A DNA stretch of 64,000 nucleotides from Alistipes sp. GTDB lineage: Bacteria > Bacteroidota > Bacteroidia > Bacteroidales > Rikenellaceae. Shown in pieces: positions 16,638 through 25,722 of the stretch (its first letter is position 1; every line of letters starts with the position of its first letter). Where the stretch lies: the NCBI GenBank assembly GCA_017416915.1, contig JAFQAN010000032.1:1-64000 (forward strand). The letters are read 5' to 3'. Under the pieces are notes generated by a model that saw only the letters and a list, made by a program, of their open reading frames with translations, searched no databases and had not been told where the DNA came from. The position numbers were made by a program, and so were the translations under genes.

Positions 16638-17663
16638 TTATAAAAGTCCCTCTTTGGCAAACTGCTTAACACTCGCCTCGAAGTGCTTGATAGTCTCCTC
16701 CATCGACACGAACGACTTACCACCTGCGGCGTTCTTATGTCCACCGCCATTAAAGTAGCGTTGTGCAAAGATATTTACGTCGATATCGCCGCGCGAGCGC
16801 AACGACACACGTATAAAGTCGGTATGCTGTGTAAACATCGCCGACATCTTCATCTTCTTGATTGTAAGTGGGTAGTTCACAAAGCCCTCGGAGTCGCCCT
16901 GCTGAAACCAGAAGCGGCGCATCTCATCCTCGGTAAGCGACATATGTGCCACTGTGCCATTATGAAAAATCTTCATCTTACGGTTGATGACATAGCCATA
17001 GAGGCGAGCGCGACCCTCCGTAAACGAGTTATAGACGTGGTTGTGAATATCGGGGATAGATATGCCCGTAGCAGCCAACACCGACACCATACGGAAAAGG
17101 TCGGGAGTAACGGTTGAAAAGGCGAAATTGCCCGTGTCGGTCATCATACCAACAAACAAATTCTCAGCCATCGAGCGTGTTATACGCTCCGACGAGAATA
17201 GCTGCTCGATAATACGTCCTACCAAGTAGCAGGTACTCGACGCCTCGGGGTAGGACAACATAAGGTCGAAGTCCTCGGATGGGTCGAGGTGGTGATCGAT
17301 AAGCACTCGCTTGGCGTGCTGGTTTTCGTCGATAAGGTCTCCGAGTTGATCTAAGCGCGATAGCGAGTGGAAATCCAAGCAGAAGATAATGTCGGCACTC
17401 TTGACCGCCTCTGCGGCGCGGTTATCCTTATCGCTTTTGAAGATAATGATACTCTCGATGCCAGGCATAAATTCGAGGTAGTAGGGATAGCGGTTAGGCA
17501 AGATACAGGTTACACTGTGTCCCAACTGGGTAAGTATCTCTGCCCACGCCAACGAAGAGCCAATAGCGTCGCCATCGGGGTTGGTGTGCGAAAGAATAAC
17601 TATCCTTGCGGGTGTTGAGAGCATCGCACGTAACTCTTCAATCTTATTAGTTGCTATCTGCAT
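16638..17663 (-). CDS. DHH/DHHA1 phosphoesterase, NrnA-like
   Basis: 341 residues. The DHH catalytic domain shows SHTNPDGDAIGSSL (motif I), FCLDFHSL (motif II) and LIDHHLDPS (motif III). The C-terminal DHHA1 domain ends in the nucleic-acid-binding GGGHKNAAGGK. Relatives degrade nanoRNA or c-di-AMP-derived dinucleotides and dephosphorylate pAp. The exact substrate cannot be read from the sequence. Confidence 0.9.
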   Translation of the reverse strand: MQIATNKIEELRAMLSTPARIVILSHTNPDGDAIGSSLAWAEILTQLGHSVTCILPNRYPYYLEFMPGIESIIIFKSDKDNRAAEAVKSADIIFCLDFHSLSRLDQLGDLIDENQHAKRVLIDHHLDPSEDFDLMLSYPEASSTCYLVGRIIEQLFSSERITRSMAENLFVGMMTDTGNFAFSTVTPDLFRMVSVLAATGISIPDIHNHVYNSFTEGRARLYGYVINRKMKIFHNGTVAHMSLTEDEMRRFWFQQGDSEGFVNYPLTIKKMKMSAMFTQHTDFIRVSLRSRGDIDVNIFAQRYFNGGGHKNAAGGKSFVSMEETIKHFEASVKQFAKEGLL

Positions 17664-17691
17664 AACCTCTCTATTAAGGTGTTAAACCTCG

Positions 17692-17723
17692 CAAATATAA
17701 TAAAAATAGGTGTAACTTTCAAA
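17692..17723 (-). promoter_or_regulatory. Promoter of the NrnA-like gene
   Basis: Minus-strand TTTG (17723-17720) and TATATTTG (17699-17692) are 20 bp apart, 29 bp from the start codon. The rest of 17664-17891 is AT-rich with nothing else recognised. Confidence 0.6.
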
Positions 17724-17891
17724 TATTGCCATATATTTATCCTATTGACCAAAATTTTAATTATAAGAGATTTTACTTTTAGGTATTTCGTATATTGAAG
17801 ATTTTATAAATTAAGTATCTATAATTTTGAAAAGTCAAAATTATCCGAAAATAAAATACATCTAAACTCCTATTATGCTTAATTACAAAAA

Positions 17892-18776
17892 CTAAAACGG
17901 AAGCTCTATTGTATATAAAAAATCCGTATCAGAGACTATACTACCTTGGTTTTTTTCGCTGAAAATTTTAGACTGTTTTTGCAACTTTTCAATGTACTCT
18001 TTTTGTTTTTTTATATCATTAATTTCCTCTTTTCTATCTCTGCTTATTTGTAAATATTTCTCTTCTTTATCAATACCTAAAAACCTTCTTCCAAAAATAT
18101 TAGCTGCTATTCCTGTGGTACTACTACCTGTAAACGGGTCTAAAATCCAAGCTCCTTTTTCTGTTGATGCTTGAATAATTCGAGACAGCACACACAATGG
18201 CTTCTGTGTAGGATGTTTACCACAAGACTTCTCCCATTTTGCAATTGAAGGTAACATCCAAACATCTCTCATTTGTGTCCCCCCGTTAATTTCTTTCATT
18301 AACTCGTAATTGTAATAATGAGATGTCTTTTTATTTTTTCTTGCCCACAATATATACTCAGCAGAGTGAGTAAAATAACGACATGAAAGATTTGGCGGAG
18401 GATTAGTCTTAACCCAAGTTATACAATTTAATATCTTAAATCCTAATTCGGTAAGACATCGTGCAATTGAAAAAATATTGTGATAAGTACCACTTACCCA
18501 AATTGTACCATTATCTTTCAATTTACCTCTACAAGCAGATAACCATTCTTTATCAAAATTATAGTCTGCCTCTATACCTTGTGATTTATCCCATGCACCC
18601 TTATTAACGCTTACCATCTTGCCACTATGAACGCTAATTCCCCCATTTGACAAATGGTATGGAGGATCTGCAAAAATCATATCGAACTTGAATTCAAACG
18701 AATTAAGAAGTTCAATACAATCTCCTTTTATAAGGGTAAAGTTTCTATCTTGCGACTTATAGAATGGAATTATCAT
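17892..18776 (-). CDS. DpnA-type adenine DNA methyltransferase (beta class)
   Basis: 294 residues. DPPY (MIFADPPYHLS, about 35-45) precedes the AdoMet-binding FTG motif (DPFTGSSTTG, about 215), the beta-class order. Together with the alpha-class Dam enzyme and the DpnII nuclease it completes the three-protein DpnII set. There DpnA methylates GATC, including on single-stranded DNA, and protects incoming DNA during transformation; that role is inferred here. Its start overlaps the nuclease gene by four bases. Composition is clearly AT-richer than the flanking core genes, suggesting acquisition by transfer. Confidence 0.85.
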   Translation of the reverse strand: MIIPFYKSQDRNFTLIKGDCIELLNSFEFKFDMIFADPPYHLSNGGISVHSGKMVSVNKGAWDKSQGIEADYNFDKEWLSACRGKLKDNGTIWVSGTYHNIFSIARCLTELGFKILNCITWVKTNPPPNLSCRYFTHSAEYILWARKNKKTSHYYNYELMKEINGGTQMRDVWMLPSIAKWEKSCGKHPTQKPLCVLSRIIQASTEKGAWILDPFTGSSTTGIAANIFGRRFLGIDKEEKYLQISRDRKEEINDIKKQKEYIEKLQKQSKIFSEKNQGSIVSDTDFLYTIELPF

Positions 18777-19597
18777 TCCTTCTCCTTTATATCGTTTATA
18801 AATTCGGATATAGATGTAAGATTATACAATCTTGGAATTATATTATATGCCTCCTCTAACTTATTTTTTGCTGAATGCCATCCCTGTCCGTCAGTTATCC
18901 AAACAAATTCGTACTGCGCATATTGATTTATTTTAGGAGCAATATCAGAGTAAGAACGAGCTGTTTCATTAAGCTTCGAACCACCTCCATTATAATAATT
19001 TGTCTCTATTAAGTAAGTTTTTCTATCGGTTGTGATTACGAAATCAAATCTTTTTAAATCTGCACCAAGCGTAGTGATCTCTGAAAATTCACTACTATTA
19101 ACCTCTTTTCTATACACTATACCAGCATCGGTAAACTTTTTAGCAACTGTTGTTGCCATAATGTTTCCGCCTCTATTTTTCCTCGCGTTTGTATCAAGAC
19201 CCACCTCTACACCAAAGACATAATCTACCAGATTTGTAATTTTTTTAGAAGAAAAAACTTCTGCTAACCCAGTTTTCTCTATAAATTCACAAATACTTTC
19301 TACGTTAGAAAAATAAGATTTAACTGGAACAACATTACATTTATTATCTAAAACCTTTCTATTATCAGAAGAACGCACAGCAACTAAAATATCCAACACA
19401 TCAAAAGTATTTGGATTTTCCTCGAACAATTCAAATACAGCTCTCCTTAAATCATCCTTTCCCAATAAGTAGTTAAGTTGATTTAGTTTTATTGAAATTT
19501 TTGCTACATTTCGATAAACTTTTGCAAAATCTGTAAAGGATTCTAATGTAACATTTGTCTCTCTGAGTTGAGACATAAAAAGATTAAAGTCTTTCAT
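18773..19597 (-). CDS. DpnII-family restriction endonuclease (GATC)
   Basis: 274 residues. Long stretches match what I recall of DpnII: NLVDYVFGVEVGLDTN, RKNRGG, GSKLNETARSYSDIAP and VWITDGQGWHSAKN. The probable PD-(D/E)xK core is RFDFVITTDRKTYLIETN. DpnII cleaves unmethylated GATC. The gene overlaps the upstream methylase by 14 bp and the downstream one by 4 bp, ensuring coupled translation. In S. pneumoniae the order is methylase, methylase, nuclease; here the nuclease lies in the middle. Confidence 0.92.
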   Translation of the reverse strand: MKDFNLFMSQLRETNVTLESFTDFAKVYRNVAKISIKLNQLNYLLGKDDLRRAVFELFEENPNTFDVLDILVAVRSSDNRKVLDNKCNVVPVKSYFSNVESICEFIEKTGLAEVFSSKKITNLVDYVFGVEVGLDTNARKNRGGNIMATTVAKKFTDAGIVYRKEVNSSEFSEITTLGADLKRFDFVITTDRKTYLIETNYYNGGGSKLNETARSYSDIAPKINQYAQYEFVWITDGQGWHSAKNKLEEAYNIIPRLYNLTSISEFINDIKEKE

Positions 19598-20501
19598 TTT
19601 GCTGAGTGTTTGAAATATTCGAAATCATAATCTCCGACACAATACCCCTATTATTAGGATTTGCATTTATTAATCTTGTAGCAGAGACTCTTTTTATTCT
19701 GAAATCATAATATATCTGCTCAAAAAAAGATGCTCCTGTTTTATTTTCTACTGGGTCAGAATTACTTGCTATAAAAAAAGCTTTCTTTCGTGCAATACGA
19801 GAACAGAAGTCTCTTAATCTAATTTGTTCTGAATCATTAAAACCCTCTTTTGAATATGAGGTAAAAGAAGAGGTATTAGATAAAGGCTTATAGGGAGGAT
19901 CGATGTAATAGAAGGAAGTAGAACTTGCATATTTTTCTGTTTCCTCAAAATCGCCACATATAATATCTACACGCTGTAAAAGAGATGAAACAGCGAGCAA
20001 GTTTACTCTATCACATATTTTAGGATTTGTGTATTTTCCATGAGGAACATTAAATTCTCCTTTGGAATTAACCCTATATAAACCATTAAAGCATGTTCTA
20101 TTCAAAAAAATAAAAAGAGAGGCTGTTTCTATATCAGTCTTTTCCTTAGAATTGAATGCTTTTCGCTTTTCTAAAAAGAACTTTTTTCGTTCATCCGACG
20201 TTAAAGAGAGATATTTTGTTTGCAAAGAATCTAAACAACATATAAGATTATGCACATCATTCTTTATTACATTATACGTACATATTAATTCCTTGTTTAT
20301 GTCATTTATAATAGCATGCTGTATATTAGGATATTCTTGCAATATCCAAAATAACACTGCTCCCCCCCCTACAAATGGTTCTATGTAAGTAAGGTTTTTC
20401 AATTGACACAAATTTATTGGAAGAGATTTTCTAACCTCTTCCAAAAGCTGTGTTTTACCTCCAACCCACTTAACAAACGGCTTAGCTTTAAACTCGTTCA
20501 T
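19584..20501 (-). CDS. Dam-type adenine DNA methyltransferase (DpnM, alpha class)
   Basis: 305 residues. FVKWVGGKTQLLEEV and YIEPFVGGGAVLF (AdoMet-binding motif X/I) precede YYIDPPYKPLS (motif IV), the order of Dam/DpnM enzymes. It should methylate the adenine in GATC and protect the host from the adjacent DpnII-like nuclease. It is first in the operon. The promoter -7 box ends only 7 bp before the ATG, so the mRNA is probably leaderless or nearly so. Confidence 0.92.
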   Translation of the reverse strand: MNEFKAKPFVKWVGGKTQLLEEVRKSLPINLCQLKNLTYIEPFVGGGAVLFWILQEYPNIQHAIINDINKELICTYNVIKNDVHNLICCLDSLQTKYLSLTSDERKKFFLEKRKAFNSKEKTDIETASLFIFLNRTCFNGLYRVNSKGEFNVPHGKYTNPKICDRVNLLAVSSLLQRVDIICGDFEETEKYASSTSFYYIDPPYKPLSNTSSFTSYSKEGFNDSEQIRLRDFCSRIARKKAFFIASNSDPVENKTGASFFEQIYYDFRIKRVSATRLINANPNNRGIVSEIMISNISNTQQNERL

Positions 20502-20508
20502 ACCAGCA

Positions 20509-20539
20509 CAAAAGTACGAAAATTTCTACTATTATCAAA
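20509..20539 (-). promoter_or_regulatory. Promoter of the DpnII-type operon
   Basis: Minus-strand TTTG (20539-20536) and TACTTTTG (20516-20509) with exact 19-bp spacing. The start codon is at 20501, leaving virtually no 5' leader. Confidence 0.7.
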
Positions 20540-20992
20540 TAGTAAAAAGAATATCTCTAAATTTTATTATAGGAAAGTAAAACATATATACATTCATATA
20601 GAGTTTATATTGTTATATTTCTCCTATTTCAAATTTACATACCACACTTTTTCTTTCGAAAAAGCGGCAGCTTTGAGCCACCGCCGCGTCGAAGTTGTAA
20701 ACATCAGTTTTTTATTTTTTTATACTTATTTTAATAATAATATAAAATAGAATAATAATAATCACTGTTGAAAGTGTCAGTAACATCCGATGGTCGAATA
20801 TATCAACATTTCAATTACGTTTTTGTTTATTATTTTTCAAGTTTAAATCTTTGAAAATTACTTAAATAAAGAGTAATTAACACTATTAACATATATGTTA
20901 TAAACATATCAACCGAGATAAGTTTTTAACATCGACGGTAGATAAGCTGCGAAAATGGGGTTGATAAATAAAACAACAAAATATGGTCTAAA
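20540..20992. other. AT-rich intergenic stretch beyond the restriction operon
   Basis: No gene is supported. One GC-rich island (about 20664-20690) can form a short hairpin (GCGGC with GCCGC) and is followed by T-tracts. The rest is homopolymer-rich A/T sequence. It may be the outer flank of a transferred island, but no attachment site was found. Confidence 0.4.
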
Positions 20993-21048
20993 AATTTGCA
21001 AACAAAGGGCGACCGTATATACAACAGTCGCCCTCAAAAATGCAAATT
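20993..21048 (-). terminator. Terminator after the mrp gene
   Basis: AGGGCGAC (21006-21013) pairs with GTCGCCCT (21027-21034), and AATTTGCA (20993-21000) with TGCAAATT (21041-21048) forms an outer stem. It lies 40 bp beyond the mrp stop. Confidence 0.7.
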
Positions 21049-21087
21049 ATTTTATTGAAAAGTTATCGTCAATTATCAACCGACTTT

Positions 21088-22143
21088 TTAACACTCCGTA
21101 GGGAGCTTTTCAACAACCTTCTCGGCAATGTCTGAATAAAACTCCTCGACGCGAGAGTCGATGCCCGCAGCGGGACGTCCTTGCTCCGAGCCTTCCATAA
21201 TAGATTGTATGATAGGCACTTGACCCAAGAGGTCGATGCCAGCCTCCTCGGCATAACGCTTCGCACCACCCTGACCAAAGATGTAGTAACGGTTGTTGGG
21301 AAGCTCCTCGGGGGTAAACCACGCCATATTCTCCACAACACCCAACACAGGTACATTTACCTGCTCGTGGCGGAACATCTCAACACCACGAACAACATCG
21401 GTAACAGCTACACCCTGCGGCGTAGAGACGATAACTGCCCCCGAGAGTTTAAGCTCGTTGATAAGCGACAGGTGTATATCGCCCGTGCCAGGAGGAAGGT
21501 CGATAAGCAGATAGTCCAACGCCCCCCACTTGGTTTGGTGTATAAGCTGATGTAGAGCATTTACCGCCATACCGCCACGCCACATAAGGGCATCGGTGGG
21601 GCGGATAAAGAAACCTATACTCATTAGCTTAATACCCAACGACTGAGCAGGAATGATATACTCATTACCCGCCTCATCACGCTCTGCCTCAGGAATAAAA
21701 CCCTCGACACCGAACATCTTAGTCTGCGAAGGTCCATATATGTCGGCGTCCAAGATACCCACATTATAACCTCTCTGGCGTAGTGCCACGGCGAGGTTGG
21801 CGGTAACCGTCGATTTGCCTACACCACCTTTGCCCGAGGCGACGGCGATGATACGACATATATTTGTTGTCGATGACTCCTGCTCTCTGCGGCGCGGCTT
21901 GGGTGCTGCCTCGCGGATGATAACCATACAGCGAGCCTCGGGAAAGGCAGCCTCAATGGTCGCCTCAACCTGCTTCTTAATCTTCTGTGCAAAGGGGTCG
22001 CGTGCCTTTTGAAAACGTAGCGTAACGGCAATATCGCCCTCCGCGCCAAGCTCTGCGCGCTCTACAAAGCCGCTGTCAAGGATATTCTGACCTGTCTCTG
22101 GATGTATTATTTGGCTCAGTAGAGCCTCCAACTGCTCGTTCAT
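21088..22143 (-). CDS. Mrp/ApbC-family P-loop ATPase
   Basis: 351 residues. An N-terminal MIP18/DUF59 domain (about 1-80) precedes the ParA-like ATPase with GKGGVGKSTVTANLA. The family loads or carries Fe-S clusters to apoproteins. The CxxC pair that usually follows ENM in cluster carriers is absent: here the loop reads ENMAWFTPEELPNNRYY. As I recall this is typical of Bacteroidota homologues, so cluster binding must differ or the role be other. It lies 13 bp downstream of sppA. Confidence 0.9.
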   Translation of the reverse strand: MNEQLEALLSQIIHPETGQNILDSGFVERAELGAEGDIAVTLRFQKARDPFAQKIKKQVEATIEAAFPEARCMVIIREAAPKPRRREQESSTTNICRIIAVASGKGGVGKSTVTANLAVALRQRGYNVGILDADIYGPSQTKMFGVEGFIPEAERDEAGNEYIIPAQSLGIKLMSIGFFIRPTDALMWRGGMAVNALHQLIHQTKWGALDYLLIDLPPGTGDIHLSLINELKLSGAVIVSTPQGVAVTDVVRGVEMFRHEQVNVPVLGVVENMAWFTPEELPNNRYYIFGQGGAKRYAEEAGIDLLGQVPIIQSIMEGSEQGRPAAGIDSRVEEFYSDIAEKVVEKLPTEC

Positions 22144-22156
22144 AACTTTATACTGA

Positions 22157-23986
22157 TTATATGTTTAGTTTAATGTCATAAGGTACTATACACTGCACAC
22201 CGCTGCGCGTAAAGAGGAACGGATACCTCTCTATAAGCGGAAGAATTTCCTCCGAGAAGAGGTCCATCTCCAAGCCGCTGCTCTTGACAAACATCGTCCC
22301 GAGAGAGGCTATCCACTCTTCGAGGGGTGTCAGAGGAGCCAAGAACTCATATATAGCAAAATCTTCTCCAAGGTCGGCAAGGTCCGCAGCAAGGGCAATA
22401 GCCTCCACGAAGCCTCCGTTTAAGTCCGCTAAGCCATTCTCCACAGCGTCGCGACCGCTCCATACCCTACCCTCGGCAACGGCAAGGACATCCTCCGTTG
22501 TTAGGTTGCGACCATCGGCAACGTGATTTGTGAAGGTGTCGTAAACCCTATCGACGCTACGGTTGAGCGCAATGCGCTCCTTGTCGGTGAGCTGTCGGGC
22601 GATGGTCATACCTCCCGCCGTGGGCGACGTGCCTACCTCGTCGAAGGTTATGCCGAGCTTGTTTTTAAGAGTATTTTCGAGGTTGAACACCACGCCAAAG
22701 ACGCCTATCGAGCCAGTGAGCGTCAGACGGTTGGCGACAATGTAGTCGGCAGGAACGGAGATGTAGTAGCCACCGCTTGCTGCCATACTTGCCATAGACA
22801 CCACCACAGGCTTGGTCTGCTGCAAGAGAGACATCTCGTTCCAGATAATATCCGATGCGAGGGCAGAGCCTCCTGGCGAGTTGATACGCACCACAACCGC
22901 CTTTATCTGCTCGTCGAGACGCGCAGCACGAAGCTCTGCGGCGAGTGTTGTACCATATACGTAGTCGTCGATATACATATCGCCATCGACAATCTCGCCG
23001 TCGGCATAGATGATACCCAGAAGAGGAGAGTTGTCGCTATGTGCGGCGTAGTCTCCACTGCTCATCGACAGAGCCATATTCTGCTCTGCAATAGCTATAT
23101 ACTCGCCAAGCGACAGGGCGTTATAGTCGCCATCGTGGTTCTTCTTGACGCCCAACTCCGCAAAGATATCGTATAACTCGTTCTCGTGTGCCAAGCCATC
23201 GACCAAATTGAGAGATACGGCATCCTCGGGAAGCACTACGTCTAAGTTTGCGGCATACGCTTTAAGTTTTGTCGCCTCTATCTCGCGGCTGGCGGCGACA
23301 TCCTCAACAATAGTGTTCCATATACCCTCTGCCAACGAGAGCATCTGCTGACGGTTGGCATCCGACATCTTCGACATTATGTATGGCTCAACGGCGCTCT
23401 TATACTTGCACGTCGAGGGTCGGAATACCTCAACATCGACCTGTAACTTGTCGATAAGACCCTTGAAGAAGGTTGTTGTAAACCCTACTCCGCGCCAGTC
23501 GAGAGAGCCTTCGGGGTGCAGCAGTACGCAGTCAGCAACCGACGCCAAGTAGTACTCCGACTGGGTGTAATAGTCGTCGTAGGCTACGACAAACTTGCCC
23601 GAAAGCTTGAACGCAGTCAAGGCTCTGCGCAGCTCCTCGATGTTTGTTGCCGAGATAATACCTTCGCCGTCCTGACGGATGCAGATACCCTTGATATTGT
23701 TGTCGGTCTGTGCAAGTTCTATCGCTGATATAGCCTCCAAGATGGTTATAGGCTCAACAAAGGACATCGTTTGCGCGTTCAACGAGTTAAAGGGCGAGAT
23801 GCGCGGAGCATCTACAATATCCTCGGCGAGGTCTATATAAAGCACGGTTTCGGGTTCTACCTTTTCTGGCTCTACACTAAAAGAGGCGAGCAATCCAGCG
23901 CCCAAGAAGAAGATTATCAGGAAGAAGGTTACACAACCAACAAAAACGGCGAGCATCGCTGCGCCAAAAGTTTTCCAAAAAGTCAT
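22157..23986 (-). CDS. sppA: Signal peptide peptidase SppA, long form
   Basis: I take the internal Met (MTFWKTFGAAMLAVF, 609 residues), which opens with a membrane anchor; the upstream frame adds 20 unlikely residues. Two tandem S49 protease domains are present. Catalytic Ser lies in SMAASGGYYIS in the C-terminal half, with SPGGSALAS nearby; the Lys is expected in the N-terminal half. The enzyme degrades leftover signal peptides at the inner membrane. Confidence 0.93.
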   Translation of the reverse strand: MTFWKTFGAAMLAVFVGCVTFFLIIFFLGAGLLASFSVEPEKVEPETVLYIDLAEDIVDAPRISPFNSLNAQTMSFVEPITILEAISAIELAQTDNNIKGICIRQDGEGIISATNIEELRRALTAFKLSGKFVVAYDDYYTQSEYYLASVADCVLLHPEGSLDWRGVGFTTTFFKGLIDKLQVDVEVFRPSTCKYKSAVEPYIMSKMSDANRQQMLSLAEGIWNTIVEDVAASREIEATKLKAYAANLDVVLPEDAVSLNLVDGLAHENELYDIFAELGVKKNHDGDYNALSLGEYIAIAEQNMALSMSSGDYAAHSDNSPLLGIIYADGEIVDGDMYIDDYVYGTTLAAELRAARLDEQIKAVVVRINSPGGSALASDIIWNEMSLLQQTKPVVVSMASMAASGGYYISVPADYIVANRLTLTGSIGVFGVVFNLENTLKNKLGITFDEVGTSPTAGGMTIARQLTDKERIALNRSVDRVYDTFTNHVADGRNLTTEDVLAVAEGRVWSGRDAVENGLADLNGGFVEAIALAADLADLGEDFAIYEFLAPLTPLEEWIASLGTMFVKSSGLEMDLFSEEILPLIERYPFLFTRSGVQCIVPYDIKLNI

Positions 23987-24163
23987 AACACAAAAAGTTT
24001 TGTACTCAACGCAAAGGTACAAAAAATTAGTGTATGCGCACCCCAAACCCCAATATTTTTATGGAGCAGAGGCGGCAAACACTCTCGCGTTATATAATAA
24101 GTGGTAAGAAAAGGGGCAACCGTGCAGCGAACACACCCCTAAAACGGGTGCCGTATTAGGAGA

Positions 24164-25699
24164 TTACATCACCCCTTCGCGGTCTAACGAGCGGTAGCCG
24201 ATAGCCTCGGCTATATGTTGAGGCTCGATGTTGTCGCTGTTGTCGAGGTCGGCGATGGTGCGGGCAACCTTGATGATGCGGTCGTAGGCACGTGCCGAGA
24301 GGTTTAGTTGCGTCATTGCCCTCTCCAATAGTGCTGAGCAGGTGCTGTTGAGGGGTGCGAAGCGGCGTAGCATAGCGCTGTTCATCATAGCGTTGCAGTG
24401 TATGTCGAGACCTTCGAAGCGAGCTGTCTGTATCTTGCGGGCGGCTACTACGCGTCGGCGTATCTCGGCACTCGACTCTGCGGGGCTGTTTGCCGATAGT
24501 TCGCCGATAGCCACTGGCTCGACGTTGATATGTAGGTCGATACGGTCCATCAGAGGTCCCGAGATACGTGCCATATAGCGATGCACGGCGGCTGTCGAGC
24601 AGCTACACTCCTTTGTGGGGTGGTTGTGGTAGCCGCAGGGACAGGGGTTCATCGAGGCTACAAGTGTGAAGTTGGCGGGGTAATCGACCGTATATTTTGC
24701 TCGTGATACGGTTATATGTCGCTCCTCCAAGGGTTGGCGCAGTACCTCTAAGACGTTGCGTCCGAACTCGGGCATCTCATCGAGGAAGAGTATGCCGTTG
24801 TGTGCCAACGACACCTCGCCAGGCTGTGGCGACTGTCCGCCGCCGATGAGCGCCACCTCGGATGTGAGGTGGTGTGGAGAGCGGAAGGGGCGGCAGCTCA
24901 TAAGACCGCGGTGCGCCCCAGTCTTGCCCGCTACGGAGTGTATCTTGGTGGTCTCCAATGCCTCGTCGAGGGTCATCGGGGGCATTATCGTAGGCATACG
25001 TCGTGCCAACATCGTCTTTCCCGAGCCAGGCGAGCCTACCATAATGACGTTGTGTCCGCCAGCTGCGGCAATCTCCAACGCTCGCTTAACGGCAACCTGA
25101 CCCTTGACATCGGCAAAATCCTCGGTGTAGGGGTTGTCGCCAACATCCTCGTTATCAGCGACGATATGTGGCGTGGGTGTGTAGTCGCTATAACCTGCAA
25201 GTATGGTACATAGCTCCGTGAGGTTGTTGATGCCGACGATGTCTATGCCCTCGACAATAGCGCCCTCGGCGGCATTATCGGCAGGGAGAAAGACACGGCG
25301 TCTGCCGCGCTCTTTTGCCATTGCCACAAGGGGTAACACGCCCGTTACGGCGCGCAAAGTGCCATCTAACGACAGTTCGCCGATGAAGAACGAGTCGTCG
25401 AGAAGCGTGGTTGTAAGCTGCTCGGTGGCAACGAGGATGCCAACAGCGATGGGCAGGTCGTAGAGCGAACCCTCCTTGCGTAGGTCGGCGGGGGCGAGGT
25501 TTACAACCGTCTTTTTGTGGGTCAGACGGTAGCCCGAGTTCTCGAAGGCAGCCTGTATGCGCTGCTCACTCTCCTTGATGGTGTTGTCTGGAAGACCCAC
25601 CAAAAAGAGACCCAAGCCGCCCGATGCAACATTTACCTCGACCGACACTTCGACAGCTTCTATGCCGCTGATAGCTCCCGTATATAGCTTTACAAACAT
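24164..25699 (-). CDS. ComM/YifB-type Mg-chelatase-like AAA+ ATPase
   Basis: 511 residues. An N-terminal ChlI-like Lon-type domain (about 1-170) precedes the AAA+ core with Walker A GSPGSGKTMLARR and Walker B ILFLDEMPEF, an Arg-containing sensor region and a C-terminal Mg-chelatase domain ending NIEPQHIAEAIGYR. ComM is a branch-migration helicase that helps integrate transforming DNA; the family is widespread even where transformation is unproven. It is 23 bp downstream of dnaB. Confidence 0.9.
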   Translation of the reverse strand: MFVKLYTGAISGIEAVEVSVEVNVASGGLGLFLVGLPDNTIKESEQRIQAAFENSGYRLTHKKTVVNLAPADLRKEGSLYDLPIAVGILVATEQLTTTLLDDSFFIGELSLDGTLRAVTGVLPLVAMAKERGRRRVFLPADNAAEGAIVEGIDIVGINNLTELCTILAGYSDYTPTPHIVADNEDVGDNPYTEDFADVKGQVAVKRALEIAAAGGHNVIMVGSPGSGKTMLARRMPTIMPPMTLDEALETTKIHSVAGKTGAHRGLMSCRPFRSPHHLTSEVALIGGGQSPQPGEVSLAHNGILFLDEMPEFGRNVLEVLRQPLEERHITVSRAKYTVDYPANFTLVASMNPCPCGYHNHPTKECSCSTAAVHRYMARISGPLMDRIDLHINVEPVAIGELSANSPAESSAEIRRRVVAARKIQTARFEGLDIHCNAMMNSAMLRRFAPLNSTCSALLERAMTQLNLSARAYDRIIKVARTIADLDNSDNIEPQHIAEAIGYRSLDREGVM

Positions 25700-25722
25700 C
25701 TGTACGATACCTTATTATACTG

